Made by a program: the position numbers and the translations under genes
In this document: piece by piece, positions 1-7,587 of the stretch
Layout: each line of letters begins with the position of its first letter
Numbering within the stretch: the first letter of the stretch is position 1
DNA from: Fibrobacterota bacterium
Lineage (GTDB): Bacteria; Fibrobacterota; Fibrobacteria; UBA5070
Assembly: GCA_029557215.1 (NCBI GenBank)
Contig: JAKPQQ010000213.1
Coordinates: 1-34,230, forward strand
DNA length: 34,230 nt
Direction: 5' to 3'
Notes under the pieces: generated by a model
Databases searched by the model: none
Told to the model about the DNA's origin: nothing
Seen by the model: the letters and a program-made list of their open reading frames with translations, nothing else

Positions 1-817
1 CTCCAACACGGTCTGGGACGAATTCGACATCCCCGAATCGCCCCGCCACTCCGTGAAGTTCACCCGCGACTTCTGGATGGACACCGTCGAGACCACCCAG
101 AAGCTCTACGACAGCGTCATGAAAGCCGTCTACCCGGACTACACGGGCAGCATCGATTGGAACGCCATGTTCGGCCTGGGTCCCGCCTACCCCGCCTACG
201 GTGCCACGGCGGGCGGCGCGATCCTGTTCTGCAACGCGCGCAGCAAGCTGGAAGGCCTGGACACCGTCTACACCTACACTTCGCGCGACGGGGCGTCTTC
301 CCACGCCTCGCTGTCTGGTGTGGTGGCGGATCTTTCCAAGCCGGGCTACCGTCTTCCCAGCGAAGCCGAGTCGGAATACGCCGCGCGCGGGGGAACCACG
401 ACCGATTTCCCGTGGGGTCCCATGTCGCTGACCACGTCCGAGATCGAGGCGCAGATGAACGCCAACGCGATCTGGAAAGGCAACGCCCTCGACGTGGGCG
501 ACGCCTCGCCGCAATACGGCACCCACCCTGTGGCCACCCGCGCGCCCAACGCCTACGGGCTGTACGACATGCACGGAAACATCGCCGAATGGTGCTGGGA
601 CGTGATCGACTACGACGGCTACAAGCCTGGCTCCGCGCTCGACCCCATGACCGCTCCGGACCCCGGCACCCCCACCGGCGAGAACCACGATCTCCCCCGA
701 CGTGGTGGCCACTGGGCGATCGAGCCCAACAACCTGCGGTCGTCCAACCGCACGTTCGACGCCCGGGTTTATTTCTCCTACAACGAAGGTTTCCGCACCG
801 TCCGGAATGGGGACTAG
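1..817 (+). CDS. Formylglycine-generating-enzyme-like (SUMF1/FGE-sulfatase fold) protein, 5' truncated by window
   Basis: The reading frame is open from the first base (first complete codon at 2) to the TAG at 815-817, so the true start lies outside the window; 271 residues are visible. The order of motifs is that of the FGE-sulfatase/SUMF1 domain: HSVKFTRDFWMDTVETTQ near the visible N-terminus, YRLPSEAESEYAARGG in the middle, YGLYDMHGNIAEWCWD, then RRGGHW and a terminal GFRTVR. Genuine sulfatase-activating FGEs carry a cysteine pair in the RGGS-to-RxR segment. Here that segment (RGGHWAIEPNNLRSSNR) has no cysteine, so formylglycine synthesis is unlikely; a structural, binding or other oxidoreductase role within the superfamily is more likely. 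Family assignment is firm, function is not. It is separated from the next gene by about 350 nt and is probably a separate transcription unit. Confidence 0.85.
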   Translation, partial: SNTVWDEFDIPESPRHSVKFTRDFWMDTVETTQKLYDSVMKAVYPDYTGSIDWNAMFGLGPAYPAYGATAGGAILFCNARSKLEGLDTVYTYTSRDGASSHASLSGVVADLSKPGYRLPSEAESEYAARGGTTTDFPWGPMSLTTSEIEAQMNANAIWKGNALDVGDASPQYGTHPVATRAPNAYGLYDMHGNIAEWCWDVIDYDGYKPGSALDPMTAPDPGTPTGENHDLPRRGGHWAIEPNNLRSSNRTFDARVYFSYNEGFRTVRNGD

Positions 818-1168
818 AGGGTCACCGATTCGCGCGAGAACGCGTGGCGGCAACGGGTCGTTGGAACTAATCTTCGGACTTGTCGCCACCGACCGTTTCG
901 CAAGGGTTTCGGAATCGTTCCCGCAGTGTTGCGGAAATCCGGTATCCTTGTGAAAACACCCATTCACAGCCCAAGAGACGATGGATCGCCACAACACAAG
1001 CCCAACCTGCACTCCCCTCCTGGATCCCGGCGTGAACCCGAAGCGGGAATCCGCCGACCCAACCGGGGAAGCGATGGGTTTCCAGGGAGCATCCGGTCGG
1101 GTCGACCAACGTCGACGCGACTGCTCCCGCACCGTCCGTTCTTGGCACGAAGAGATCCGGAGATGAAC
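818..1168 (+). promoter_or_regulatory. Long structured intergenic/leader region before the CotH-VTC operon
   Basis: No credible gene occupies these 351 nt; reading frames through them have a random-looking, Arg/Pro-rich composition. The distal third is rich in inverted repeats: 1022-1029 with 1044-1052, 1057-1061 with 1075-1079, and the large composite hairpin at 1085-1128. The hairpins follow one another and end 40 nt before the first start codon, as expected for a folded 5' leader. No convincing -35/-10 pair was found; TTGCGG followed after 16 nt by TGAAAA (around 930-958) is only a weak possibility. No clear terminator for the upstream gene was seen. Confidence 0.4.
1085..1128 (+). promoter_or_regulatory. 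Large stem-loop in the leader of the CotH-VTC operon
   Basis: An outer stem GGGAGCA (1085-1091) pairs with TGCTCCC (1122-1128). After a 4-nt bulge (1092-1095), an inner stem 1096-1106 pairs with 1111-1121 over 11 positions with one G-G mismatch, around a CAAC loop (1107-1110). No T-run follows, so it is not a standard intrinsic terminator. The position, 40 nt before the CotH start, fits a cis-acting leader element or protein-binding hairpin. The structure is visible in the sequence; any regulatory role is inference. Confidence 0.45.
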
Positions 1169-2509
1169 ATGCGCCCCTTCCAGAACCGCCTGCGGACAGG
1201 CACGTTCCTTCTCGCATCCTGCCTCCTGTGGAGCTGCGGCTCGTCCACCGAAGCGGAAGACAAGGACGACGATACGGCGCCCCGCGGCCCCGAATGGTCC
1301 GAATCGTCCCACGGCAAGGTCCCGCCCGACACCACCGCGGCGTTTCCCGCCGCGCGCCGGATCCTGACCATCTCGATGTCGGACGCCGCCTGGACCTCCA
1401 TGGTGGAAAGCCTCGAGAAAGCCTGCGGAGGCAGCGGGCCTTCGGCCACATGCACCGGCAGCAGCCTGGACGACCACGACAGCGTGTCGGCCTGGCGCGT
1501 GGCCGATCTTCTGGCCGATGGCAAAAAATGGGCATCGATCGGGATCAAGCTGCCGTCCAACGGCGAGGTCGCCGACGCATGGAAGGCGGGCGGCAACCGG
1601 TTCCCGTTCCGGATCACCATGGACAAGTGGGAAAAGGAGATCCCCGCGATCGACAACCAGAGGTTCTACGGATTCCAGAAACTGTCGCTGGAGAACCTGG
1701 AAAACGATTCCACCGGACTGCGCCACCAGGTCGCCGGAGCCATCTACCGCGCCCAGGGCGTTCCCGCGCTGCGCAGCGCCCTGGTCACGCTCAAGCTGAC
1801 CCACGGCTCCACCACGCTCGACCTCGGCCTCTACTCGCTGCGCGAGATGATCGACGGCCCATTCCTTTCACGGTGGTTCTCCGACAACGACGGGAACCTG
1901 TACGAACCGGCATCCACCCTATCCAGCTTTGCGCCGGGGGATTTCGACGAAGGCGACCACGACGGGTCGTTCGCCGACGCCAGCGCGTTCGTGGGGGCCC
2001 TGAACGCGTCCAACCGCACCACCGCGCCCGACGCCTGGCGCAACGCCCTTGGCCAGACCTTCGACCTGGACGGATTCGTGGACTGGCTGGCGGTATCGAC
2101 CGCTCTGGGCGATCGCGGCAGCTACGGCGAAGAACCCGACAACTTCGCGCTCTACGCCAACGGCGGCAAGCTCCATTGGATGGCCCTCCACCTCGACGAG
2201 GCGATCAAGGGCTCCACGCGCGGGATCTGGCATCCCGGCGCCTCGGCGACCTGGCCCCTGATCGCCAACGTCCTGCGCGACTCCGTCCTGTGCGAATCCT
2301 ACAAGTCCAAGGTCGGCGCTCTGGTCGCCACCAGCGGCCCCCTTTCGCCGACCAACCTGGCCGCCCGGATCAACGCCGTCGCCGGGCCCTCCCTTTCCGG
2401 GCTCGACGACGCGGCCACCCGTCCCGCCAAGCTCCTGGCGTTCGCGTCCAGCCGCAAAGCCGTGGTCGACTCGTCGTTGGCCAACCACACCTGCCCCTAC
2501 AGGGATTGA
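1169..2509 (+). CDS. CotH kinase family lipoprotein (first copy)
   Basis: CotH proteins are atypical secreted or surface kinases related to Fam20C-like enzymes; B. subtilis CotH phosphorylates spore-coat proteins. Of the possible starts, ATG 1169 has a GGAG at 1159-1162 with 6-nt spacing; ATG 1163 abuts it. The 446-residue product begins with a basic, hydrophobic signal ending LLWSC, so Cys23 is the probable lipidated residue (LASC at Cys18 is an alternative), followed by an acidic Ser/Asp linker. CotH-like motifs follow: KLSLENLEND near 165, GLYSLREMIDGPF near 220, DNDGNLY near 238, and DNFALYANGGKLHWMALHLDEA near 324-344, where the last Asp replaces the usual WDxD segment. This C-terminal motif is divergent, so catalysis should not be assumed. 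It is the first gene of the operon, 3 nt before the DUF4956 gene. Confidence 0.82.
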   Translation: MRPFQNRLRTGTFLLASCLLWSCGSSTEAEDKDDDTAPRGPEWSESSHGKVPPDTTAAFPAARRILTISMSDAAWTSMVESLEKACGGSGPSATCTGSSLDDHDSVSAWRVADLLADGKKWASIGIKLPSNGEVADAWKAGGNRFPFRITMDKWEKEIPAIDNQRFYGFQKLSLENLENDSTGLRHQVAGAIYRAQGVPALRSALVTLKLTHGSTTLDLGLYSLREMIDGPFLSRWFSDNDGNLYEPASTLSSFAPGDFDEGDHDGSFADASAFVGALNASNRTTAPDAWRNALGQTFDLDGFVDWLAVSTALGDRGSYGEEPDNFALYANGGKLHWMALHLDEAIKGSTRGIWHPGASATWPLIANVLRDSVLCESYKSKVGALVATSGPLSPTNLAARINAVAGPSLSGLDDAATRPAKLLAFASSRKAVVDSSLANHTCPYRD

Positions 2510-2512
2510 TCC

Positions 2513-3196
2513 ATGTTCGATTTCGCCTCCATCCAGGCCGCATCGCAGGATTCCGCCGCGCTGTCGGTGATCTACGCGAGCCTTCTCACGGCCGTTCTTT
2601 CCGGACTGATCGCCTGGACCTACGGCGCCACGTTCCACGGCCTTTCCTACTCGCGCAACTACCTGCAGTCCATGGTGCTGGTCTCCATCGCGGCCGCCAC
2701 CGTGATGCAGGCGATCGGCGACAGCATCGCGCGCGGCCTGGGCATCATGGGCGCGCTGGCCGTGATCCGATTCCGCACGAGCTTCACCGATCCCAAGGAC
2801 CTCGTCTTCATGTTCGCCGCCATCGCGGCGGGGCTGGGCTGCGGGATCTACGCCTGGTTGATCTCGGTGGTGGGCACGGTGGCGTTCTGCATCACCGCCT
2901 GGGTGCTGTTCCGCGCCGACATCGGCGACCATCTGGCCTTCGACGGCCTGGTGCGGTTCACGGTGGAGGACGCCGAGGCCTCCCGCGAACCGATCGGCCA
3001 CGAACTCAAGCGGAACCTGCGCCATTTCGCCCTCGTGTCCATGCGGGAAGTGTCGGGGGGCAAGCGCCTCGACTGCGCCTACCAGGTCAAATTCCGTCGC
3101 GGCCACGACGCCTCGCAGCTGCTCAAGGGTTTGTCGTCGGTGCCCACGCTTTCCGGCCTGCATTTCATGATGCAGGAATCGACCACGGAGCTCTGA
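2513..3196 (+). CDS. DUF4956 family multi-pass membrane protein
   Basis: 227 residues, starting at ATG 2513 behind AGGGA (2501-2505, 7-nt spacing). Hydrophobic segments lie at about 18-38, 52-70 and a long stretch 97-134 that could hold two helices. Between them is the family hallmark GIMGALAVIRFRTSFTDPKDL (residues 78-97; Arg86 and Arg88 stand out), and a soluble, probably cytoplasmic C-terminal domain follows from about 145. DUF4956 has no established biochemical function. From memory it recurs beside VTC-domain and CotH genes in diverse bacteria, which is exactly the context here. In this operon it is the only multi-spanning inner-membrane protein, so it takes the slot normally filled by a transporter in HlyD/TolC systems. 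A role as membrane partner or channel for the VTC polymerase is inferred. Confidence 0.85.
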   Translation: MFDFASIQAASQDSAALSVIYASLLTAVLSGLIAWTYGATFHGLSYSRNYLQSMVLVSIAAATVMQAIGDSIARGLGIMGALAVIRFRTSFTDPKDLVFMFAAIAAGLGCGIYAWLISVVGTVAFCITAWVLFRADIGDHLAFDGLVRFTVEDAEASREPIGHELKRNLRHFALVSMREVSGGKRLDCAYQVKFRRGHDASQLLKGLSSVPTLSGLHFMMQESTTEL

Positions 3197-3197
3197 C

Positions 3198-4232
3198 ATG
3201 CACCGCCGCATCATGCCGAGCAAGCTGTCGGGAATCGTCTGGCTGGGCACCTTGGTCTCCACGGCCGGGTTCACCTGGTTCTTCCACGGCGACCGGACGG
3301 ATTTCCGCGGCATCGCCGAGGACGCCAAGACCGTGGTCAGCAGCGAATCCGCGGTGGAGGTGCTCGAGATCCATGTCCAGCCAGGACAGATCGTGTCGGT
3401 CGGCGACACGCTGGTCAGGTTGCGCAATCCCGAACTCGCCATGCGCATCGCCGAGGTCCAGCACGACATCGAAGGCGCCTACGGCGACGCCGACCTGAAC
3501 AGTTCCGAATCGCGGCGCCGGGTGGCCGAGCTGCGCGCGAGCTTCGCGGCGCGCCGCGCCGAACTCCTGGGCGAGATCCGCACGCTGGTGGACCTGAATT
3601 CCCGCAACCGCAGCCTCGTGGCGGGCTTCAAGGCCATGGGGGTACAGGAAGCGGAATCCGACAGCTCGGGGCTCCAGGAACAGATCCAGGCGCTGCGCCA
3701 CCAGATCGAGGTGGAGGAATCCGGCATGCGCGACCAGATCGCCCTGCTCCTGGGCAGCAAGGGGAGCATGACCAAGCTCGCCGCATCGCGCGAAGAGGCG
3801 CTGCGCAACGAACTGGCCATCCTGCGCGAAGAGGAGAAACGCCTGGTCATCCTGTCCAGCACCAACGGCGTCGTCGACAGCATCAACAACCGCCTGGGCG
3901 AAAAGGTCTCGCCGTTCTCGCCCATCCTGACCATTTCGGGCCACAGCCCGAGCCTGGTCCGCGGCTACGTGCACGAACGCGTGCGCACCGACATGGCCGT
4001 CGGCGATTCGGTGGAGGTCGTGGCGATGGGAATGAGATCGGCCAAGGTCAAGGGCGTCGTGATCGGACTCGGCTCCAGGATCGTGGAGCTTCCCATGCGG
4101 CTCTGGAAGGCCCCGAACGTGCCCATGTGGGGTCGCGAGGTCATCGTGCGCGTCGCCCTCGGGAACCAGCTCCTGCAAGGCGAAATGGTGAGCGTCCACC
4201 GCATGCTGCACCGCATCGGAGGCAAGCCGTGA
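3198..4232 (+). CDS. HlyD/membrane-fusion-type periplasmic adaptor
   Basis: 344 residues, ATG at 3198 behind GGAG (3187-3190, 7-nt spacing), one nucleotide after the preceding stop. An N-terminal signal-anchor helix (about 11-29) is followed by the first half of a lipoyl-like domain (about 50-78, with IHVQPGQIVSVGDTLVRLRNPEL), a long Glu/Arg/Ala-rich coiled-coil hairpin (about 80-220), the second lipoyl half (NGVVDSINNRLGEKVSPFSPIL) and a C-terminal beta-barrel region. This is the usual order of HlyD/EmrA-type adaptors that bridge an inner-membrane pump and TolC. No ABC, MFS or RND pump is encoded in the operon; the adjacent DUF4956 protein is the only candidate membrane partner. The end overlaps the next start (GTGA), so translation of adaptor and outer-membrane channel is probably coupled. 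Confidence 0.85.
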   Translation: MHRRIMPSKLSGIVWLGTLVSTAGFTWFFHGDRTDFRGIAEDAKTVVSSESAVEVLEIHVQPGQIVSVGDTLVRLRNPELAMRIAEVQHDIEGAYGDADLNSSESRRRVAELRASFAARRAELLGEIRTLVDLNSRNRSLVAGFKAMGVQEAESDSSGLQEQIQALRHQIEVEESGMRDQIALLLGSKGSMTKLAASREEALRNELAILREEEKRLVILSSTNGVVDSINNRLGEKVSPFSPILTISGHSPSLVRGYVHERVRTDMAVGDSVEVVAMGMRSAKVKGVVIGLGSRIVELPMRLWKAPNVPMWGREVIVRVALGNQLLQGEMVSVHRMLHRIGGKP

Positions 4233-5527
4233 ACCCGGTTCGTTCCGCGACAGTCCGCATGCTCGCGGGAATCGCGATCGCCGCGTGGACGTCGGCCGCG
4301 TCGCCGGTGACCTGGAAGTCGTTGATCGGCGGCTACAAACAGGATCTGTCGCTGCAGGCGGCCAAGGTCAAGGTCGACGAACTGGTGGGAAGCCGCGGCG
4401 TGCAGCTGTGGGACGACCTCGAGCTGCGCTACGGCGCCAAGCGGGCCGACCTCCGCAAGCAGGAAGTCGCGCTGCGGATTTCGCCGGCGGGGTTCGGCGA
4501 ACTGTCCGCCAACCGCGAAATGGCCAAGGCCCGGCGCAGGCTCGGCGACGCGCACCTGCTCCAGAAGACCTCCGAAGCCCTGTACGACCGCTACAAGCTC
4601 GCGCTCGATTGGCGGTTCCAGACCCGCCAGCGCCAGTACCACCTGGACATGAAGGCCGTCTGCGACCGCCGCATCGCGGCCATGGCCAAGCTTTCCTCCC
4701 AGGAAACATTCGACCCCAAGGACCTCGTCAAGGCGCAGGTCAAGCGGGTGGAATACCTCTCCAAGGCCGAAGGCGACGTGTCGAGCCTGGCGCGGATCGA
4801 ACACCACATGAGGCAGTTCGTTCCGGGCACAGGACAGATCCTGCTGGAAGGCGAATTGCTGACGCCCGCCGAAATCGAGGCCACGCTTGCGCGTCTGGAC
4901 GCGTCGGCCGTCGATTCGTTCCCGGATGTCGGAATCGCCGCCGGCGAAATGGAAATGGAAAAGGCCAAGGCCACCCAGGAAATCGCCTCGTCGCGACGCT
5001 GGGTCAGCTACATGGAAGCCGGTTACACCTTCGACGCCGACCAGAACAGCAAGGAGCGCGTCACCCACCGCGACAACATCGCGTTCGGGTTCGGGATCAA
5101 GATCCCGCTGTTCGACGGCAGCAGCCAGGACATCGGCCGTCGCAAGGCGGACTTCGCCGAGGTCCGGCTGTCCTACCAGGACGACCGGGAAGACTACGTG
5201 CGCGATGTCCAGAAACTGCGGCTGTCGATCGGTTCCATGCTCCGACAGATCGTGGTGCTCGATTCGTTCGCGGCCCGGGTCGACGCCGGCAAGCTCTACG
5301 CCGATTTCGCCATGAAATCCGGATCCGACCCTCTCCTGCTCCTGAACGCCCAGGAAACATCGGTGGAAAACGCCTGGCGCATCGAGGAGCTCCGGTTCCT
5401 GATGCTCTACGAATACCTGGAGATCCTGCACCTCACCGGCGCGATGGCCCGGCACCCCGACATCAACCATCTGTTGGCCCGCACGCCCAGCGTGGCGATC
5501 GCGGAACCGGGCAGCCCGGGATCATGA
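4229..5527 (+). CDS. TolC-like outer-membrane efflux/secretion channel
   Basis: The start chosen is GTG 4229, which overlaps the previous stop and has GGAGG at 4218-4222 with 6-nt spacing; the longer frame upstream has no signal sequence and lies inside the adaptor gene. The 432-residue product begins with a signal peptide (hydrophobic LAGIAIAAW, cleavage near ASA/AS at about 24). The rest is long amphipathic helices rich in Lys/Arg/Glu/Ala with a beta segment near YMEAGYTFDAD and GFGIKIPLFDGSSQDIGRRKADF, the pattern seen in TolC-family second repeats (basic helix after an IPLFDG-type strand). It pairs with the HlyD-like adaptor to make a conduit through periplasm and outer membrane. The first half is divergent from typical TolC, so the family call rests mainly on the second half and the context. 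Confidence 0.75.
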   Translation: MNPVRSATVRMLAGIAIAAWTSAASPVTWKSLIGGYKQDLSLQAAKVKVDELVGSRGVQLWDDLELRYGAKRADLRKQEVALRISPAGFGELSANREMAKARRRLGDAHLLQKTSEALYDRYKLALDWRFQTRQRQYHLDMKAVCDRRIAAMAKLSSQETFDPKDLVKAQVKRVEYLSKAEGDVSSLARIEHHMRQFVPGTGQILLEGELLTPAEIEATLARLDASAVDSFPDVGIAAGEMEMEKAKATQEIASSRRWVSYMEAGYTFDADQNSKERVTHRDNIAFGFGIKIPLFDGSSQDIGRRKADFAEVRLSYQDDREDYVRDVQKLRLSIGSMLRQIVVLDSFAARVDAGKLYADFAMKSGSDPLLLLNAQETSVENAWRIEELRFLMLYEYLEILHLTGAMARHPDINHLLARTPSVAIAEPGSPGS

Positions 5528-6309
5528 TCGACACGGCCTTCACCAGGCTCGAACGGTACGAGCTCAAGTACCACGTGCCGGTCAGGATCCTGCCCGAACT
5601 GGAGACGTTCCTGCTCCCCTGGTGCGAACTGGACCCGGCCTGCGAAAAGCGCCGCGACGGGTTCTACTGGATCACGAGCCTCTACCTGGATTCGCCCCGC
5701 TACACCTTCCTCAAATGGAGCCGCGACAAGCCCGAAGGTCGGTTCAACATGCGGATCCGCACCTACGGCGAAAGTCCGCAGGATTCCAAGTCGTGGCATT
5801 TCGAGCTCAAGGAGAAGAGCTGCGACCAGGTCACCAAGCTGCGCGGCGTCCTGAAGGGGCATCCCCCCCAGACTCTCTGGGACGATCCCGACGCGGCCTT
5901 CGCCAACGCCAAGGGCGAGGACTTGGCGAACCTCAAGAAGTTCTACACCCGCGCGCTCACCTACAACGCCAACCCGTTCATCCTGACCCAGTACCGGCGA
6001 AAGGCCTGGTTCGGGACCATGGAGGACTACGCCCGCGTGACCTTGGACATCGGGATGCGCTGGCGCGAGGAACGGGGGTTCGACTTCTCGGTGGATCCGC
6101 GCCAGATGCGACCCTCGGACCTTCCCGAGCGGTTCGATCCCGGATGCAACGCCGTCCTGGAACTCAAGTGCGCGCGCCACCAGATCCCCATCTGGATGAT
6201 GGACCTCATCAAGCGGTTCGACCTGGTGCGTTCCGGATTCAGCAAGTTCGAAAGCGCCGGACTCGGATTGCTGCTGCTGCCTGGAGGAACCCGCGATGCG
6301 AACGATTGA
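5524..6309 (+). CDS. VTC-domain polyphosphate polymerase family protein
   Basis: 261 residues, ATG 5524 overlapping the preceding TGA (ATGA). The protein is essentially one VTC (CYTH/triphosphate-tunnel-like) domain without SPX or transmembrane parts. Residues matching the yeast Vtc4 active site are visible in order: Lys15 in YELKYHV, Arg77/Arg79 in NMRIRTYG, Lys96 in WHFELKEK, Arg158/Arg159 in TQYRRKAW, Arg171/Asp175 in RVTLDIGM, Glu213/Lys215 in LELKC, and Lys241 in SGFSKFESA. In yeast this domain polymerises ATP gamma-phosphate into polyphosphate and feeds it through an attached membrane domain. Here the membrane part would have to be supplied by another protein, most simply the DUF4956 product of the same operon. 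Bacterial VTC-domain proteins are little studied, so polyphosphate as product is inferred from conserved residues. A C7 run lies inside the gene near 5873-5879. Confidence 0.88.
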   Translation: MIDTAFTRLERYELKYHVPVRILPELETFLLPWCELDPACEKRRDGFYWITSLYLDSPRYTFLKWSRDKPEGRFNMRIRTYGESPQDSKSWHFELKEKSCDQVTKLRGVLKGHPPQTLWDDPDAAFANAKGEDLANLKKFYTRALTYNANPFILTQYRRKAWFGTMEDYARVTLDIGMRWREERGFDFSVDPRQMRPSDLPERFDPGCNAVLELKCARHQIPIWMMDLIKRFDLVRSGFSKFESAGLGLLLLPGGTRDAND

Positions 6310-7552
6310 ACGACTCCCCCGTCGCTTGGCGCTCGTCTTCGCGCTCGCCGCTTCTTCCTGCTCCTCCCCGCCGGCAAGATCTCCCGCGACGCTCGTCCCG
6401 TTCGATCCTCCCCCTTCCGCGCAGGTCCGGATCGGCGGCGTTTCCGACCTCGCCCTCGATCCGTCCGACAGCTCCGGGTACGGTTTCGTGGGCGTTTCCG
6501 ATCGCGGCCCCAACGATCCCAAGGGAGGGAACGTGCGGTTCCCGTTCCCCCGCTACCACCAGAAATTGTCCCGGTTCCGGCTGGAACGCGACGGATCCAT
6601 CCGCCTGGTCGGGACGGATTCCGTCAAGGACGGGCGGGACAGGTGGACCACCGGACTCCCCTCGCCTCTGTTCCCCGCCACGGAACAGGCGACCACGACG
6701 GGACCGGATGGACGGATCCTGTCCATTCCTTCCGATTCGGCCGGGTTCGACTTCGAAGGCCTGGCGTCCGACGGAGCAGGAACCCTTTGGGCGTCCGAGG
6801 AGTACGGCCCCCGGATCGTGCGCATGCGACGCGACGCCCCGGGCGGATGGAAGATCGACAGGACACTCTCGCCGGGCGGCGGCCTGCCCGCCGTGTTTTC
6901 CAGGCGCGCGGCGAACAAGGGACTGGAAGCGCTCTGCCGCGCCCCGGACGGCGCCCTGGTGGCGATCTTCCAGGGCGCGCTGGCCAACACCGCCGGCGGG
7001 TCCATGGACGCCTCGACGGTGGCCGAGCGTTCGCTGGTGCGACGGATTCTGTTGATTTCGCCCGACGGGGCGCGGGTCTCCGAGCACCTCGCGCAGATGC
7101 CCGACGACCCGGGGAGCAAGGCCAAGCGCCGCACCAGGATCGGCGCCTGCACCGCGTTGGACGACGGACGGATCCTGGTGCTGGAGCACCGCAAGAAGGG
7201 CAAGGGCCGCATCGAGGTGGATCTGGTCGCCTGGAGCCTGGACTCGGCGACCGACGTGCATCTGGCCTCCGACCCGCAAGCCCGGGGACGCCTTGTGGGG
7301 GGAGCGACCCTGGAAGACGTCGCGATGGCCCCCGACGGACTGGCCAAGGCCGGAATCCGTCCGGTGGACCGGAGCCTGGTTTCGGTGGACCTGACCAGGG
7401 ACCTGGACGCCGAACTCGCCAAGCCCGAGGGCCTGGTCGTCTTCGCCGATTCCACGGCCCTGATCTCGTTCGACAACGATTTCGGGGTCAAGGGCGCCGG
7501 CCCGAGGACCTGGTTCCTCAAGACCCGCCTGTCCCTCCCCCGCCGTCGCTGA
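6296..7552 (+). CDS. Esterase-like phytase-family lipoprotein
   Basis: 418 residues; ATG 6296 lies inside the end of the VTC gene (14-nt overlap) with GGAGGA at 6283-6288. The N-terminus has a twin basic region, a hydrophobic core and LAASSC, giving Cys22 as probable lipid anchor. Motifs follow the phytase-like (esterase-like activity of phytase) beta-propeller family: IGGVSDLALDP, GVSDRGPND, GFDFEGLASDGAGTLWASEEYGP near 145-170, NKGLEALCRAPDGALVAIFQ near 205-225, and a C-terminal LISFDNDFG. Members are predicted phosphoesterases; few are characterised. As last gene of the operon, a periplasmic or surface phosphohydrolase could trim or recycle the phosphorylated product made by the VTC and CotH proteins. 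That link is inference from position. Confidence 0.8.
   Translation: MRTIERLPRRLALVFALAASSCSSPPARSPATLVPFDPPPSAQVRIGGVSDLALDPSDSSGYGFVGVSDRGPNDPKGGNVRFPFPRYHQKLSRFRLERDGSIRLVGTDSVKDGRDRWTTGLPSPLFPATEQATTTGPDGRILSIPSDSAGFDFEGLASDGAGTLWASEEYGPRIVRMRRDAPGGWKIDRTLSPGGGLPAVFSRRAANKGLEALCRAPDGALVAIFQGALANTAGGSMDASTVAERSLVRRILLISPDGARVSEHLAQMPDDPGSKAKRRTRIGACTALDDGRILVLEHRKKGKGRIEVDLVAWSLDSATDVHLASDPQARGRLVGGATLEDVAMAPDGLAKAGIRPVDRSLVSVDLTRDLDAELAKPEGLVVFADSTALISFDNDFGVKGAGPRTWFLKTRLSLPRRR
6613..6625. repeat. Palindromic word GACGGATTCCGTC
   Basis: Full 13-nt copy inside the phytase-like gene, read there as T-D-S-V. One of five full copies of a word found in unrelated genes of the window. Confidence 0.6.
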
Positions 7553-7587
7553 CGGAAACTCCCGCCTTCCGGAATTCCCCGTACCGG

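Noticed and set aside
926..1168. N-terminal extension of the first CotH protein to 926
   Set aside because: The extension runs through the hairpin leader, has no signal or domain features, and would bury the lipoprotein signal peptide. ATG 1169 has a good Shine-Dalgarno.
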